From Verrucomicrobiota bacterium (GTDB taxonomy: Bacteria > Verrucomicrobiota > Verrucomicrobiia > Opitutales > Opitutaceae), in assembly GCA_030604905.1 (NCBI GenBank), contig JAUVVA010000008.1, positions 1 through 59,116 on the forward strand: a stretch of DNA of 59,116 nucleotides, read 5' to 3'. Below the pieces are notes generated by a model. That model was not told the DNA's origin, ran no database searches, and worked only from the letters and a program-made list of their open reading frames with translations. This document shows positions 26,975 through 38,790 of this stretch, piece by piece. A program made the translations under genes and the position numbers. Each line of letters opens with the position of its first letter. Positions within the stretch are counted from its first letter, which is position 1.

Positions 26975-28527
26975 CGCAGCATCCCCTCCAGCTCCTTCAT
27001 GCCTTGCTGGATTTCGGTCTCCAGCTTCGCGAGCGCGGCGAGGATTTCCTGCGGCGGGCGGTGGGCGACCTCGGCGTGGACCACCTCCTTGTAGCGGTTG
27101 AGCGAGAGGTCGTAGCCTTGCGCGACGAGATCGGCCTTGGGCACGCAGAAGGATTGTGCGGTGCGGGGGCGGGCGAGCTCGTCCCACGGACGGCCCGGCG
27201 GTCCGTCCCTACCTTTCCAGCGGGCGAGGAGGTCGGGGAGGTTGTTTTTGAGGTGCTCCTCGGGCGTGAGCGTGGCGGCGGGGGCGGGGCCGAGTTTTTC
27301 TTCGGCGAGCAGGGGCGTGCGTTTGTCGTCGAGGCTCCAGCCGTCGGCGTCCACGTCGTAAAACCACACGTGGTCGGTGCCGCCGGAATCGGTGCGGGTG
27401 AAGAGTAGTATCGCGGTGGATACGCCGGCGTAGGGCTTGAACACGCCGCCGGGGAGGGAAATGACGGCGTCGAGCTTCTGCTCCTCGACGAGTTTCTGGC
27501 GCAGCTCGCGGTGGGCCTTGGACGAGCCGAAGAGCACGCCGTCGGGCACGATGACGGCGGCGCGGCCGCCGGGCTTGAGGAGGCGGAGGAAGAGGGCGAG
27601 GAAGAGCAGCTCGGTCTTCTTGGTTTTGACGATCTGGAGGAGGTCTTTGGCGCAGTTTTCGTAGTCGAGCGATCCGGCGAAGGGCGGGTTGGCGAGGATG
27701 AGGGTGTATTTTTCCTCCTCGCCGGCGTGGTCCTGACCGAGCGAGTCGCGGTAGGCGATGGCGGGGTTTTCCACGCCGTGGAGGAGCATGTTCATGCTGC
27801 CGATGCGGAGCATGGTGCGGTCGAAGTCGAAGCCGTGGAAGGCGCGCTCGTGGAAGTGTTTTTTGAGGGCGGCGTCCCGAAGCACCTCGGGGTGGCGGGC
27901 GCGGAGGTATTCGCCGGCGGCGACGAGGAAGCCGGCGGTGCCGCAGGCGGGGTCGCAGATGGTGTCGCGCGGGCCGGGCTCGGTGAGCTCGACCATCAGC
28001 TGGATGATGTGGCGCGGGGTGCGGAACTGTCCGTTCTGGCCGGCGGCGGCGATCTTCCCGAGCATGTATTCGTAGAGGTCGCCCTTGGTGTCGCGCTCCT
28101 CCATCGGCACGTGGTCGAGGAGGTCCACGACCTTGGCGAGGAGGGCGGGCGTGGGGATGGTGAAGCGCGCGTCCTCCATGTGCTGCGCGTAGGTGGAGCC
28201 GTCGCCGCCGAGGGTCTGGAGAAAGGGGAAGGCATGGTCGTCGACCACGGCGAACATCTCCTTCGCGTCGAGGTTTTTGAAGCGCGACCAGCGGAGGTCC
28301 TCGTAGGGGCGGCCCTTCGGGTCCTTGCCGGCGGGGAAGACGCGGCGCTCGAGGGGCTTGTTGAAGCGGGCGGCCTTGGCCTCTTCGAGGGTGTGCAGGT
28401 CGTCGAGGCGTTTGAGAAAGAGGAGGTAGGTGATCTGCTCGATGACCTCGAGGGGATTGGAAATGCCGCCGGACCAGAAGGCGTCCCAGATGCGGTCGAT
28501 TTGGCTGCGGATTTCGCCGGTGATCAT
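26971..28527 (-). CDS. hsdM: Type I restriction-modification DNA methyltransferase subunit (HsdM)
   Basis: A 518-residue N6-adenine methyltransferase. The N-terminal HsdM_N helical domain begins ITGEIRSQIDRIWDAFWSGG. SAM-binding motif I is DPACGTAGF (192-200) and the catalytic motif IV is NPPF (280-283). The C-terminal segment RPRTAQSFCVPKADL contacts HsdS. The peptide GRDGPPGRP near residue 440 is encoded by a 27-bp hairpin repeat (27187-27213) and looks like an in-frame insertion. The start at 28527 begins the conserved domain. It is the first gene of the island and has the composite repeat just upstream. Confidence 0.93.
   Translation of the reverse strand: MITGEIRSQIDRIWDAFWSGGISNPLEVIEQITYLLFLKRLDDLHTLEEAKAARFNKPLERRVFPAGKDPKGRPYEDLRWSRFKNLDAKEMFAVVDDHAFPFLQTLGGDGSTYAQHMEDARFTIPTPALLAKVVDLLDHVPMEERDTKGDLYEYMLGKIAAAGQNGQFRTPRHIIQLMVELTEPGPRDTICDPACGTAGFLVAAGEYLRARHPEVLRDAALKKHFHERAFHGFDFDRTMLRIGSMNMLLHGVENPAIAYRDSLGQDHAGEEEKYTLILANPPFAGSLDYENCAKDLLQIVKTKKTELLFLALFLRLLKPGGRAAVIVPDGVLFGSSKAHRELRQKLVEEQKLDAVISLPGGVFKPYAGVSTAILLFTRTDSGGTDHVWFYDVDADGWSLDDKRTPLLAEEKLGPAPAATLTPEEHLKNNLPDLLARWKGRDGPPGRPWDELARPRTAQSFCVPKADLVAQGYDLSLNRYKEVVHAEVAHRPPQEILAALAKLETEIQQGMKELEGMLR
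27187..27213. repeat. Hairpin repeat family C inside hsdM
   Basis: On the minus strand GGTAGGGACGGACCG is followed by a loop and CGGTCCG-type complement, giving a 27-bp palindromic block equal to nine codons (GRDGPPGRP). A second GTAGGGACG block with a different stem lies in the ABCG-type gene at 51513-51536. Confidence 0.65.
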
Positions 28528-28581
28528 GAAAAGCGAGCCTGTGAAGCCGCGTGCGGGGGCTGCAAGCGCGGCATGGGGGAA

Positions 28582-28636
28582 TCGCCGGATGCGGCGGAGC
28601 CGCACCGGAATGACGAATGACCAATGACGAATGACC
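28582..28636. repeat. GC hairpin plus four-unit heptamer array upstream of hsdM
   Basis: A palindrome GATGCGGCGGAGCCGCA is followed by four 7-bp units, AATGACG/AATGACC (28609-28636), leading into the third copy of the ~206-bp element. It lies within 110 bp upstream of the hsdM start, so the island promoter must lie in or near it. Confidence 0.85.
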
Positions 28637-28637
28637 T

Positions 28638-28880
28638 CTAGCGCGGAGGCGCTGGCCTGACATGACCAATGACCTCCAGTGTCCCGTCATTGAATTTTCG
28701 TTAAGAATGAATTGGCCGCAAAGAGGCGCAGAAGTCGCAAAATCAATCCAAAGCTCCGCCCACTCTGCTTGTTTTTTGCGCCTCTTGCGCCTTTTTGCGG
28801 CCATTCCCTGACCGCATTTACTCAAATCACTTCAGTGACAGGACACTAGCGCGTTTGAGGCGCTGGCCTGACATGACCAA
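28638..28880. repeat. ~206-bp interspersed element, copy 3, with head motif at both ends
   Basis: The same element as at 15579-15990, with CTAGCGCGGAGGCGCTGGCC at the left and a second head motif, CTAGCGCGTTTGAGGCGCTG, at about 28846. The core arms TGGCCGCAAAGAGGCGCA and TGCGCCTTTTTGCGGCCA are conserved. It separates hsdM from the 3' end of mfd. Confidence 0.88.
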
Positions 28881-28940
28881 TGGCCGATGGCGGAGGACTG
28901 ATCCCGAATGACTGATGCGCCGGCCGGGGGCCGGGGGCGC

Positions 28941-31900
28941 TTACTGCGGCGCGGGGAGGTTGCCGAGGAAGACGAGGATTTCCTTGAGGCGGGCGAGGGG
29001 GCGCGGGGCGGTGAGGCGCGGAAAACGGCCGGCGAGCTGCACGAAGTCGTCGCGGCGGCCGGCGCCGGCGCGGATGAGCTTCAGCTTCGAGCCCTCGGTC
29101 TCGACGCTGACGATGCCCTTCTGCTCGGCGGCGATGCGGATCGCGGTGACTTGCAGCAGCGCGCGCACCTCGTCGTTGAACTTGCCGAAGCGGTCGACCA
29201 GCTCGGTCTCGATCTCCTTGAGCGGGGCGGGCGAGCCGGCGAGGGCGAGGCGGCGGTAGAGGTCGAGGCGCAGGCGCGTCTCGCCGATGTAGGCCACGGG
29301 CAGGCGTGCCTGTATCTTCTCCACGGATACGGCGCCGGCTTCGGCCTCGGCGGCGGCTTTGATGGCTTGGTAAGCGGTGGCGCTCGAGGCCGAGCTGGGG
29401 CTCGGCGTTCCCGGGGGCGGGCTGCCTTCGCCGACGAAGACGAAATCGAGCTTCACCGTGGCGCGGATGGCGGCGGCTTGTTTGTCGCCCTTGAGCCGCG
29501 CGACCGACTGGCGGAGCAACTGGCAGTAGAGCTCGAAACCGACGCCGACGATGTGGCCGGATTGCTGCGAGCCGAGCAGGTTGCCGGCGCCGCGCAGCTC
29601 GAGGTCGCGCATGGCGATGCGGAAACCGGCGCCGAGCTGGTTGTGGGTGCGCAGGGCGTTGAGGCGCTCGCGCGCGATCTCGACGAGGCGGGTGTGGCGG
29701 TGGAGCAGCAGGTAGGCGTAGGCCTGGTGCTTGAAGCGGCCCACGCGACCGCGGAGTTGGTAGAGCTGCGAGAGGCCGAAGCGGTCGGCGCCTTCGATGA
29801 TGATCGTATTGCAGTTGGGGATATCGAGGCCGGTCTCGATGATCGTCGTGCAGACGAGCACCTGGTGGCGGCCGGCGACAAAGTCGGTCATCACCTCCTC
29901 GAGCTCGTGCTCGTCCATCTTGCCGTGGCCGACGCCGATGCGCACCTCGGGCAGGAGCTCGCGCAGGCGGGCGGCGACGAGGGCGATGGTCTGCACGCGG
30001 TTGTGCAGATAAAAGACCTGGCCGCCGCGGCGCAGCTCGTGGCGGATGGCGTCGACCACGAGTTGTTCGTCGTAGGTCTTGACGATGGTCTGGATGGGGT
30101 GGCGGTCGACGGGCGGCGTCTCGATCACGCTCATGTCGCGCGCGCCGGTCATGGCCATGTAGAGGGTGCGCGGGATGGGCGTGGCCGACATCGAGAGCAC
30201 GTCCACGGAGACGCGCAGGGCCTTGAGCTGCTCCTTGTGTTTCACGCCGAAGCGCTGCTCCTCGTCGATCACCACCAGGCCGAGGTCTTTGAAGTGGATG
30301 TCCTTGTTGAGGAGGCGGTGGGTGCCGATGAGGATATCGACCTGGCCGGAGGCGGTGGCGGCGATGATGCGGGTGGACTCGGCGCGGGTGCGGAAGCGGG
30401 ACAACATCTCCACCGCGACCGGGTAGCCGGCCATGCGCTCGCGAAAGGTGTTGGCGTGCTGCTGGGCGAGGATCGTGGTCGGCACGAGGATCGCGACCTG
30501 CTTGCCGGCCTGCACGGCCTTGAAGGCGGCGCGAATGGCGACCTCGGTCTTGCCGAAGCCGACGTCGCCGCAGACGAGGCGATCCATGGGGCGGGGGCGC
30601 TCCATGTCGGCCTTGGCGGCCTGGATGGCTTTGAGCTGATCGGGCGTCTCGGAGAAGGGGAAGGCGCCCTCGAACTCGCGCTGCCAGTCGTTGTCGGGCG
30701 GGGCGGCGAAGCCGGGCTGGGCGTCGCGCGCGGCCTGGATGCGGAGCAGCTCGGCGGCGAGGTCGAGCGTGGCGCGCTCGGCCTGCTGGCGGGTCTTTTG
30801 CCAGCGGTCGGAGCCGATCTTGCCGAGCTGCGGGCGGACCTTGGAGAGGCCGACGTAGCGGCTGACGAGGTGGGCCTCGGGCAGCGGGACGTGCAGGGTG
30901 ACGTGGTCGTCGAACTCGAGCGAGATGACCTCGCGATGGCCGTCGCGTGTATCGAGTTTTGTGATACCGCGGAAGAGCGCCACGCCGTGCTGGAGGTGGA
31001 CGACGAAGTCGCCCTCGACGAGGTCGGCGAAGTCGAGCAACTGGTCGACCTGGGCGCGGTGCACGGTGGCGCGGCGCGTGGTCTGCGCGCGGCGGGCGCG
31101 CTGTCGGCCGAAGAGTTCCGTCTCCGTCACGAGAATTTCGGGCGGTGGAGACGGGTCGGCGGCCGAGCTGGGGCTCGGCGTTCCCGGGATTAGCCGGAAG
31201 CCCTCGTTGAGCTGGCCGCGGAGGAAGCGGGGGCGGAGTTTTTTGGTGGCCGGGTGGGCGGAGAGGATTTCCTGGATGCGTTTTTCCTCCGACTCTTTCG
31301 GGACCACGATCGAGATCGCGGCGCCCTCGCCCTGCCAGCGGGCGAGGCGGTCGAGAAACTCGGCGCGAGCCTGCTCCTCGGCGGCCAGGCGATCCTGCGC
31401 GATGAGGTCGTCGGAGGGGTAGCGGCGGTGGTGGGAGAGGCTCTCGGTGTCCCAGGTGGTTTCTACGACCGGAGCGACGGGGCGCGCGGAGGCGGCGGCC
31501 GAGCCGGGGCTCGGCGTTCCCGGGGTGTCATCGAAGAGGGCGGCGGCCTCGTCGAGGTCGGCGATGGCGTCGAGCGCGGCGACGCGGGCCAAAAGGGGCG
31601 CGAGCGCCGGGGGCGGCTCGCCGGCGGCGAGTTTTTCCCGGGCGAGGAGGCTGAAGCTCTCGTCCAGCGCGGAGGGCTCGATGAGCACGAGCCGGGTGGC
31701 GGGGCTGAGGTAGGGGGCGAGGCCGGTGAGGGAGGGGGCGAGGGCGAGGCGCGGGGAGGCGGCGAGGGTGAGCTTGTCGACAGGCGCGCCGGAGCGCTGG
31801 GTGACGGGGTCGAGCTCGCGGATGTCCTCCAGGTCGTCGCCGAAGAAGTCGAGGCGGTAGGGCTGGGCGGCGTTGACCGGGTAGAGGTCGATGATGCCGC

Positions 31901-32504
31901 CGCGCACGGCGTAGGTGCCGGGGGCCTCGCAGACGGCCTCGGAGTCGTAGTCGAGGGCGCGGAGTTTTTCGAGCAGGGCCTGGAAGGGGTGGTTTTGGCC
32001 CTTGGTGAGGGTGAGCTCGTTGGCCGCGTAGTCCTCGAGCGCCGGCACCCGTTGCAGCAGGGCGGCGGGGGTGGTGAACACGGCCAGCGGCGGGGCGTTT
32101 TCCGGGGAGGCTTGGATGCGGCGGGTGGCGCGCAGGCGGGAGAGCACGGCCTGGCGGTCGGCGGAGGCGGCGAAGGCCTCGCTCATGTCGCGCGCGTCGG
32201 TGATCGCCTCGGGGAAGACCAGCGCCTCGAGCGCGGGGCGGCTTTTTTTGGCGGAGGCCGAGCGGGGGCTCGGCGTTCCCGGGGCGGACGGCGCCGCGTG
32301 GAAAAGGGCGGTATCCTCGGCCAGTTGCTCGGCGGCCTTCAGGGTGTCGGCCACGATCAGCCAGACGGGGGCGGGGTGGCGGGCGAGCAGGCGGGCGAGC
32401 ACGGCCCCCCGCGCGGGCGGGCAGACGCCGGTATGTTTGGCGCGGGGAAGGGCGGAGCTGGAGGGCGAGGCGTCGGACACGGAGCGGAGGGAGCCGAGCA
32501 ACAA
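28941..32504 (-). CDS. mfd: Transcription-repair coupling factor (Mfd)
   Basis: An 1187-residue SF2 translocase that removes stalled RNA polymerase and recruits UvrA. The N-terminal UvrB-like region has GTYAVRGGIIDLYP (194-207). The RNA-polymerase-interacting CarD-like domain lies near 496-570 (EGDFVVHLQHGVALFRGI). The RecG-like motor has Walker A GDVGFGKTE (646-654), DEEQ (747-750) and QLRGRVGR. A TRCF C-terminal domain follows. Four copies of PGTPSPxSA at about 75-83, 328-336, 440-448 and 1031-1039 are encoded by a palindromic repeat and fall in predicted linkers. The start is a TTG at 32504 and is uncertain. Confidence 0.93.
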   Translation of the reverse strand: MLLGSLRSVSDASPSSSALPRAKHTGVCPPARGAVLARLLARHPAPVWLIVADTLKAAEQLAEDTALFHAAPSAPGTPSPRSASAKKSRPALEALVFPEAITDARDMSEAFAASADRQAVLSRLRATRRIQASPENAPPLAVFTTPAALLQRVPALEDYAANELTLTKGQNHPFQALLEKLRALDYDSEAVCEAPGTYAVRGGIIDLYPVNAAQPYRLDFFGDDLEDIRELDPVTQRSGAPVDKLTLAASPRLALAPSLTGLAPYLSPATRLVLIEPSALDESFSLLAREKLAAGEPPPALAPLLARVAALDAIADLDEAAALFDDTPGTPSPGSAAASARPVAPVVETTWDTESLSHHRRYPSDDLIAQDRLAAEEQARAEFLDRLARWQGEGAAISIVVPKESEEKRIQEILSAHPATKKLRPRFLRGQLNEGFRLIPGTPSPSSAADPSPPPEILVTETELFGRQRARRAQTTRRATVHRAQVDQLLDFADLVEGDFVVHLQHGVALFRGITKLDTRDGHREVISLEFDDHVTLHVPLPEAHLVSRYVGLSKVRPQLGKIGSDRWQKTRQQAERATLDLAAELLRIQAARDAQPGFAAPPDNDWQREFEGAFPFSETPDQLKAIQAAKADMERPRPMDRLVCGDVGFGKTEVAIRAAFKAVQAGKQVAILVPTTILAQQHANTFRERMAGYPVAVEMLSRFRTRAESTRIIAATASGQVDILIGTHRLLNKDIHFKDLGLVVIDEEQRFGVKHKEQLKALRVSVDVLSMSATPIPRTLYMAMTGARDMSVIETPPVDRHPIQTIVKTYDEQLVVDAIRHELRRGGQVFYLHNRVQTIALVAARLRELLPEVRIGVGHGKMDEHELEEVMTDFVAGRHQVLVCTTIIETGLDIPNCNTIIIEGADRFGLSQLYQLRGRVGRFKHQAYAYLLLHRHTRLVEIARERLNALRTHNQLGAGFRIAMRDLELRGAGNLLGSQQSGHIVGVGFELYCQLLRQSVARLKGDKQAAAIRATVKLDFVFVGEGSPPPGTPSPSSASSATAYQAIKAAAEAEAGAVSVEKIQARLPVAYIGETRLRLDLYRRLALAGSPAPLKEIETELVDRFGKFNDEVRALLQVTAIRIAAEQKGIVSVETEGSKLKLIRAGAGRRDDFVQLAGRFPRLTAPRPLARLKEILVFLGNLPAPQ
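29389..29417. repeat. Palindromic repeat family A, mfd copy nearest the 3' end
   Basis: GCCGAGCTGGGGCTCGGC followed by GTTCCCGGG. Read on the coding strand it encodes PGTPSPSSA between the motor and the C-terminal domain of Mfd. Confidence 0.85.
31162..31190. repeat. Palindromic repeat family A, third mfd copy
   Basis: Same sequence and orientation as the copy at 29389, encoding PGTPSPSSA at about residues 440-448 of Mfd, just before the RNA-polymerase-interaction region. Confidence 0.85.
31498..31526. repeat. Palindromic repeat family A, second mfd copy
   Basis: GCCGAGCCGGGGCTCGGC then GTTCCCGGG, one substitution from the others; encodes PGTPSPGSA at about residues 328-336. Confidence 0.85.
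32257..32284. repeat. Palindromic repeat family A, first mfd copy
   Basis: GCCGAGCGGGGGCTCGGC then GTTCCCGGG; encodes PGTPSPRSA at about residues 75-83, near the N-terminus of Mfd. Confidence 0.83.
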
Positions 32505-32662
32505 AGAGCGCGGCCGGGGCCTTGTCCAACGGCCAATGCGCTTGGCCGGCGCGGGCTTTGTCGTGCGGAGAGAACACTTTTCGCTTTGCGCCTTTTCGAC
32601 CCCCGGCCAAGGTGCGCGCGCCGTCGCCTTCGTCCGTCTTCTGAACTCCTTAAGCTAAACTC

Positions 32663-35425
<2,763 letters not shown>

Positions 35426-35466
35426 GCGCGGCCCGGCCGGGGCGGCGCGCCCTTACGCGCGCCCCC

Positions 35467-36369
35467 TTACGCGCGCGCCGATCCGGGCTGGCCGGCGCGG
35501 AGGTGTTTGAGGCGCTCGCGCAGGTCGGCCCGGGTCGTCTCGGGCCAGTCGGCCACGGCGTCGAGGATTTGCTCCGGATCAAGTCCGGCGGTCCGGGGGC
35601 CTTGACGCGCGATGCGCGGATGCATGAGCGCGAGCAGCAGGGGGCGGCCGTAGAGCTCGATCGGGGAGGCGGAGGCGTGGACTTGGAGGGGAGGGGCGTC
35701 GTGACGCAGCATCTCCAGCACGCAGCCGCTGCGGGCGCGATCGGCCGCGAGGGCGCGAAGCTCTTCGAGCACGGAGCCGCCTGCGGGGGCGGTGAAGAGC
35801 GCGGCCTGGTTGGCGCCGACGATCTCGGGGCGCGGGCGGCGGAGCAGTTCCTCGGCCTGGCGGTTGGTGTCGAGAATGCGTCCGCCGCGCTGATCGATCA
35901 CAAACACGGCCTCGTGCAGGGCGTCGAAAAGCTGCCGGTATTTGTGTTCGGACTCGCGCATGTAGCGGTCGGCCTGGCGCGCCTCGAGGCGCAGGGCGGC
36001 CTCGCGCAGCTCCCGGGCGACAGCCGGGGCGAGGCGTTTGAGGCGATCCTTCATCACGTAGTCTTGTGCGCCCCGGCGCATGGCCTCGGCGACGGCTTCT
36101 TCCCCGATGGTGCCGGAGACGAAGATAAAGGGCACGTCGGGCGAAAGCTCCTTGGCGATGCGCAGCGCCTCGGCCCCGCCGAAGCCGGGCAGGGTGAAGT
36201 CGCAGAGGATAAGGTCCCAGGACCGGCGAGAAAGCTCGGCGCGAAGAGAGTCTTCGGCGTCGACCCGCGTGGCGGCGATTTCGTAACCGGCGCGCTTCAA
36301 CTCACGGGTGGTGAAGAACGCGTCGTTCTCGTTGTCTTCGATCATCAAGACGTGGAGGGGAGCCTGCAT
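35467..36369 (-). CDS. Response regulator with receiver and PAS domains
   Basis: A 300-residue signalling protein. The receiver domain (about 1-125) has IEDNEND, the phospho-acceptor Asp in LILCDFTLPG, the Thr/Ser site FVSGTIGEEA and the Lys in YVMKD. A short helical linker leads to a PAS domain (about 140-245; KYRQLFDALHEAVFVIDQRG). There is no DNA-binding or kinase output domain. Its partner kinase is not encoded nearby. The ~257 bp upstream of it contain no convincing gene. Confidence 0.85.
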   Translation of the reverse strand: MQAPLHVLMIEDNENDAFFTTRELKRAGYEIAATRVDAEDSLRAELSRRSWDLILCDFTLPGFGGAEALRIAKELSPDVPFIFVSGTIGEEAVAEAMRRGAQDYVMKDRLKRLAPAVARELREAALRLEARQADRYMRESEHKYRQLFDALHEAVFVIDQRGGRILDTNRQAEELLRRPRPEIVGANQAALFTAPAGGSVLEELRALAADRARSGCVLEMLRHDAPPLQVHASASPIELYGRPLLLALMHPRIARQGPRTAGLDPEQILDAVADWPETTRADLRERLKHLRAGQPGSARA

Positions 36370-36626
36370 GGCGCGATGCGGAGTGGACGTGGTGGGCGGC
36401 GTGGGGCACGGGGTGACGAGGGAAGAAGCTTAAGCGAGGGGGCGGGCTCCGCCCATCGGGGAGCCTCCGGCATGGGCGCGCCAAAACTGCGCAGCAAGAG
36501 CGTGGCGGCGGAGCAGGCGGGCCCGGGGAACGCGGTTTGTCCACGGAGCGACAACTCCCGGTCCGGGCGGATGTCCCCGCCGCTCCCCGGGGTGTTCACT
36601 TCAACATAAACCGGTGCGGCACCGGT

Positions 36627-37328
36627 CTATCGTGAAGACAGCGTCGGGGCTGAACCGGAAGGAACGAGGATGTGGCCGTCGGCGGCGTCGCCGTAGGCCA
36701 GGAACTTGCCGTGGGCGAAAGCCTCGGCGGCGAGGGCGCAGAGCAGGGCGTCGAGCTCGTCCTGGGTCTCGGTGCCGCCGAGGGCGAAGCCGGCACGGCG
36801 GAGGAGGGCGGAGCGGACGCGGCGCTTGTCCTCGGCGCGGGCGGAGACGGGTGCGTCGGCGAGGGCGCAGGCGACGGCCTGCGGGAAGGTCTCGAAACAG
36901 ACGGGGCGCGTGGTGGCGTCGCCGGTGAAGAGCGGGAAGCGCGGGGTCAGCGCGGCGAAGAGCGCGGCCCCGGGCAGCATCCAGGAGTAGAAGGGGTGGG
37001 AGCGAGCGCGCTCCTCGGTGGGGGCGTAGTAGCAGGCGATGCCGGCGGCGGCGAGGGCGCGCTCGGCGGCGCGGGCGGGCGCGGGGGCGGGGCGGCGCCA
37101 GCGGCAGGGCGCGTCGACCGCGATGACGGCGGCTTGTTGGGCGGCGCACCAATCGGCGAGCGCGGCGGGATCGCGCTCGCGGCGGCGGGCGAGGATGGCG
37201 CGACCGCGGACGAGGACGGCGTGGAAGCCCTTGCGCGGCCCGCCGACGTCGATGCCGATGACGAGGGGCGCTTCCGCCAACTCGGCGGGAGGGAGTGGAG
37301 CATCAGTAGACCGTTTGGGTGCTCTCAT
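36627..37328 (-). CDS. DUF429-family protein (predicted RNase H-like fold)
   Basis: A 233-residue protein matching DUF429. It has LVIGIDVGGPRKGFHAVLVR near the N-terminus, AVIAVDAPCRWRRP, and CFETFPQAVACAL and TQDELDALLCALAAEAFA near the C-terminus, which give the acidic positions typical of the RNase H-like fold. The activity is unknown. The start at 37328 overlaps the radical SAM gene by 26 bp, so the two are likely co-transcribed; a longer N-terminus within that gene is less likely. Confidence 0.78.
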   Translation of the reverse strand: MRAPKRSTDAPLPPAELAEAPLVIGIDVGGPRKGFHAVLVRGRAILARRRERDPAALADWCAAQQAAVIAVDAPCRWRRPAPAPARAAERALAAAGIACYYAPTEERARSHPFYSWMLPGAALFAALTPRFPLFTGDATTRPVCFETFPQAVACALADAPVSARAEDKRRVRSALLRRAGFALGGTETQDELDALLCALAAEAFAHGKFLAYGDAADGHILVPSGSAPTLSSR

Positions 37329-38745
37329 GGATCGACGCCGGCAAGGGAGTGCGGGGCGCTTTCGCGAAAGGCGTCTCGGCCTCGGCGAAGCCGGCGAGCA
37401 CGCGTTCGAGGACGGGGCGCAGGTGCACGACGCGGCGGGCGCGGATGACGAGGTCCCACATCGGCTCAAACTTTTTCCAGCCCGCGGCGTAGGCGAAGTG
37501 GCGCGCGCCGGCGGCGAGGCTCGGTTTGGTGGCGGCGCCGCGCCAGATCGCGCTCCATTGGTAGAAGCGTTCGTAGGAGCGCCAGTAACCCTCCTCCAGC
37601 TCGGTCGCGCTCATGCGCGCGGGGCGGTGCACGACGTGACGGGTGTCGTAGAGATCCCAATCCGAGTGCAGGAGCCGGCCGGCCTCGTGCATGCGTTTGT
37701 AGAGCGCGGTGCCGGGGTAGGGCGTGAGGATGTGGAAGGTCGCGGTCTCGATGCCGCGCGATACCGCCCAGTCCACGGTGCGGTCGAAGACGGAGGCGTC
37801 GTCGCCATCCATGCCATACACGAAACTGCCGTTGATCATCACGCCCAGCGAGTGGAGGCGGCGGATGGCGGCGTCGTAATCGCGGCCGAGGTTCTGGGTT
37901 TTGCCCTGCTCGCGGAGGTTGGCGGGCTCGAGGGTCTCGAAGCCCACGAAGAGACTGCGCAGGCCGGCCGCGACGGCTTTTTCGAGGAGGCCGGGCGCGA
38001 GGACCGCCTGCACGGTGCCGGCGGCCTGCCAGAGGCGGCCCATGCCCTTCATGCCGTCGAAGAGCGCGGTGGCGAAGCGGCGGTTGCCGAAGAGATGGTC
38101 GTCGAGGAAGTAGAGGTGGCGGCCGGGCAGGCGCTCGATCTCGGCGAGCGCGGCGTCCACGGTCTGGGTGTAGAAGGAGGCGCCGCCCTCGAAAAAGGCC
38201 TCCTTGTAGCAGAAGTCGCAGGTGTGGGGGCAGCCGCGCGACACGACGATGGAGTTGGGCACGAGGTAGAGGGCGCGCTTGATGAGATCGCGCCGCACGG
38301 GCGGCAGGTCGACGAGGCTGCGCTGGGTGGAGATGTAGCGCCGCTTGGCTGCGCCCGCGCGGTGGTCGGCGAGGAAGCGCGGCCAGATGTCCTCGCCCGG
38401 GCCGAGGAAGATCGCGTCGGCGTGGGCGGCGGCTTCCTCGGGCAGCGAGGTGACGTGCAGGCCGCCGAGGGCGACGAAGACGCCGCGCGCGCGGTAGTGG
38501 TCGGCGATCTCGTAGGCGCGACGGGCGGAGGTGATGTAGACCTGGATGACGACGACGTCGGGCGGAGTGTGGTCGTGAAGGTCGAGGCGCTCGACGTGTT
38601 CGTCGACGATCTCGGCCTCGTCGTCCGGCGAGAGGTAGGCGGCGAGGGTGGCGAGCCCGAGCGGCGGGAAGAGCGAATACTTGATCGGACGAAAAAACGG
38701 CGAGGTCGCCTCGGTCAGCGCGGGGAGGATGAGTTTGAAGCGCAT
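37303..38745 (-). CDS. B12-binding-domain radical SAM protein
   Basis: A 480-residue enzyme with an N-terminal cobalamin-binding-like Rossmann domain (LFPPLGLATLAAYLSPDDEA, about 1-140) and a radical SAM TIM barrel with the cluster motif C-x3-C-x2-C in SRGCPHTCDFCYKE. Downstream motifs YFLDDHLFGNRR and HILTPYPGTALYKRM are typical of class B methylases and related BchE/HpnJ-type enzymes. The substrate cannot be inferred; no bacteriochlorophyll or hopanoid genes are adjacent. The second ATG (38745) is preferred because it begins the conserved RFKLILPA strand; an ATG at 38769 is in frame. Confidence 0.85.
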   Translation of the reverse strand: MRFKLILPALTEATSPFFRPIKYSLFPPLGLATLAAYLSPDDEAEIVDEHVERLDLHDHTPPDVVVIQVYITSARRAYEIADHYRARGVFVALGGLHVTSLPEEAAAHADAIFLGPGEDIWPRFLADHRAGAAKRRYISTQRSLVDLPPVRRDLIKRALYLVPNSIVVSRGCPHTCDFCYKEAFFEGGASFYTQTVDAALAEIERLPGRHLYFLDDHLFGNRRFATALFDGMKGMGRLWQAAGTVQAVLAPGLLEKAVAAGLRSLFVGFETLEPANLREQGKTQNLGRDYDAAIRRLHSLGVMINGSFVYGMDGDDASVFDRTVDWAVSRGIETATFHILTPYPGTALYKRMHEAGRLLHSDWDLYDTRHVVHRPARMSATELEEGYWRSYERFYQWSAIWRGAATKPSLAAGARHFAYAAGWKKFEPMWDLVIRARRVVHLRPVLERVLAGFAEAETPFAKAPRTPLPASIHESTQTVY

Positions 38746-38790
38746 GTCCTTCACCCCGCGATCATGCACGAAGCGCGGCGGAAGTCGCGG

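Noticed and set aside
36370-36626. Small open frames between the response regulator and the DUF429 gene
   Set aside because: They are Arg/Pro-rich with no recognisable start context or motif and look like non-coding GC-rich sequence.
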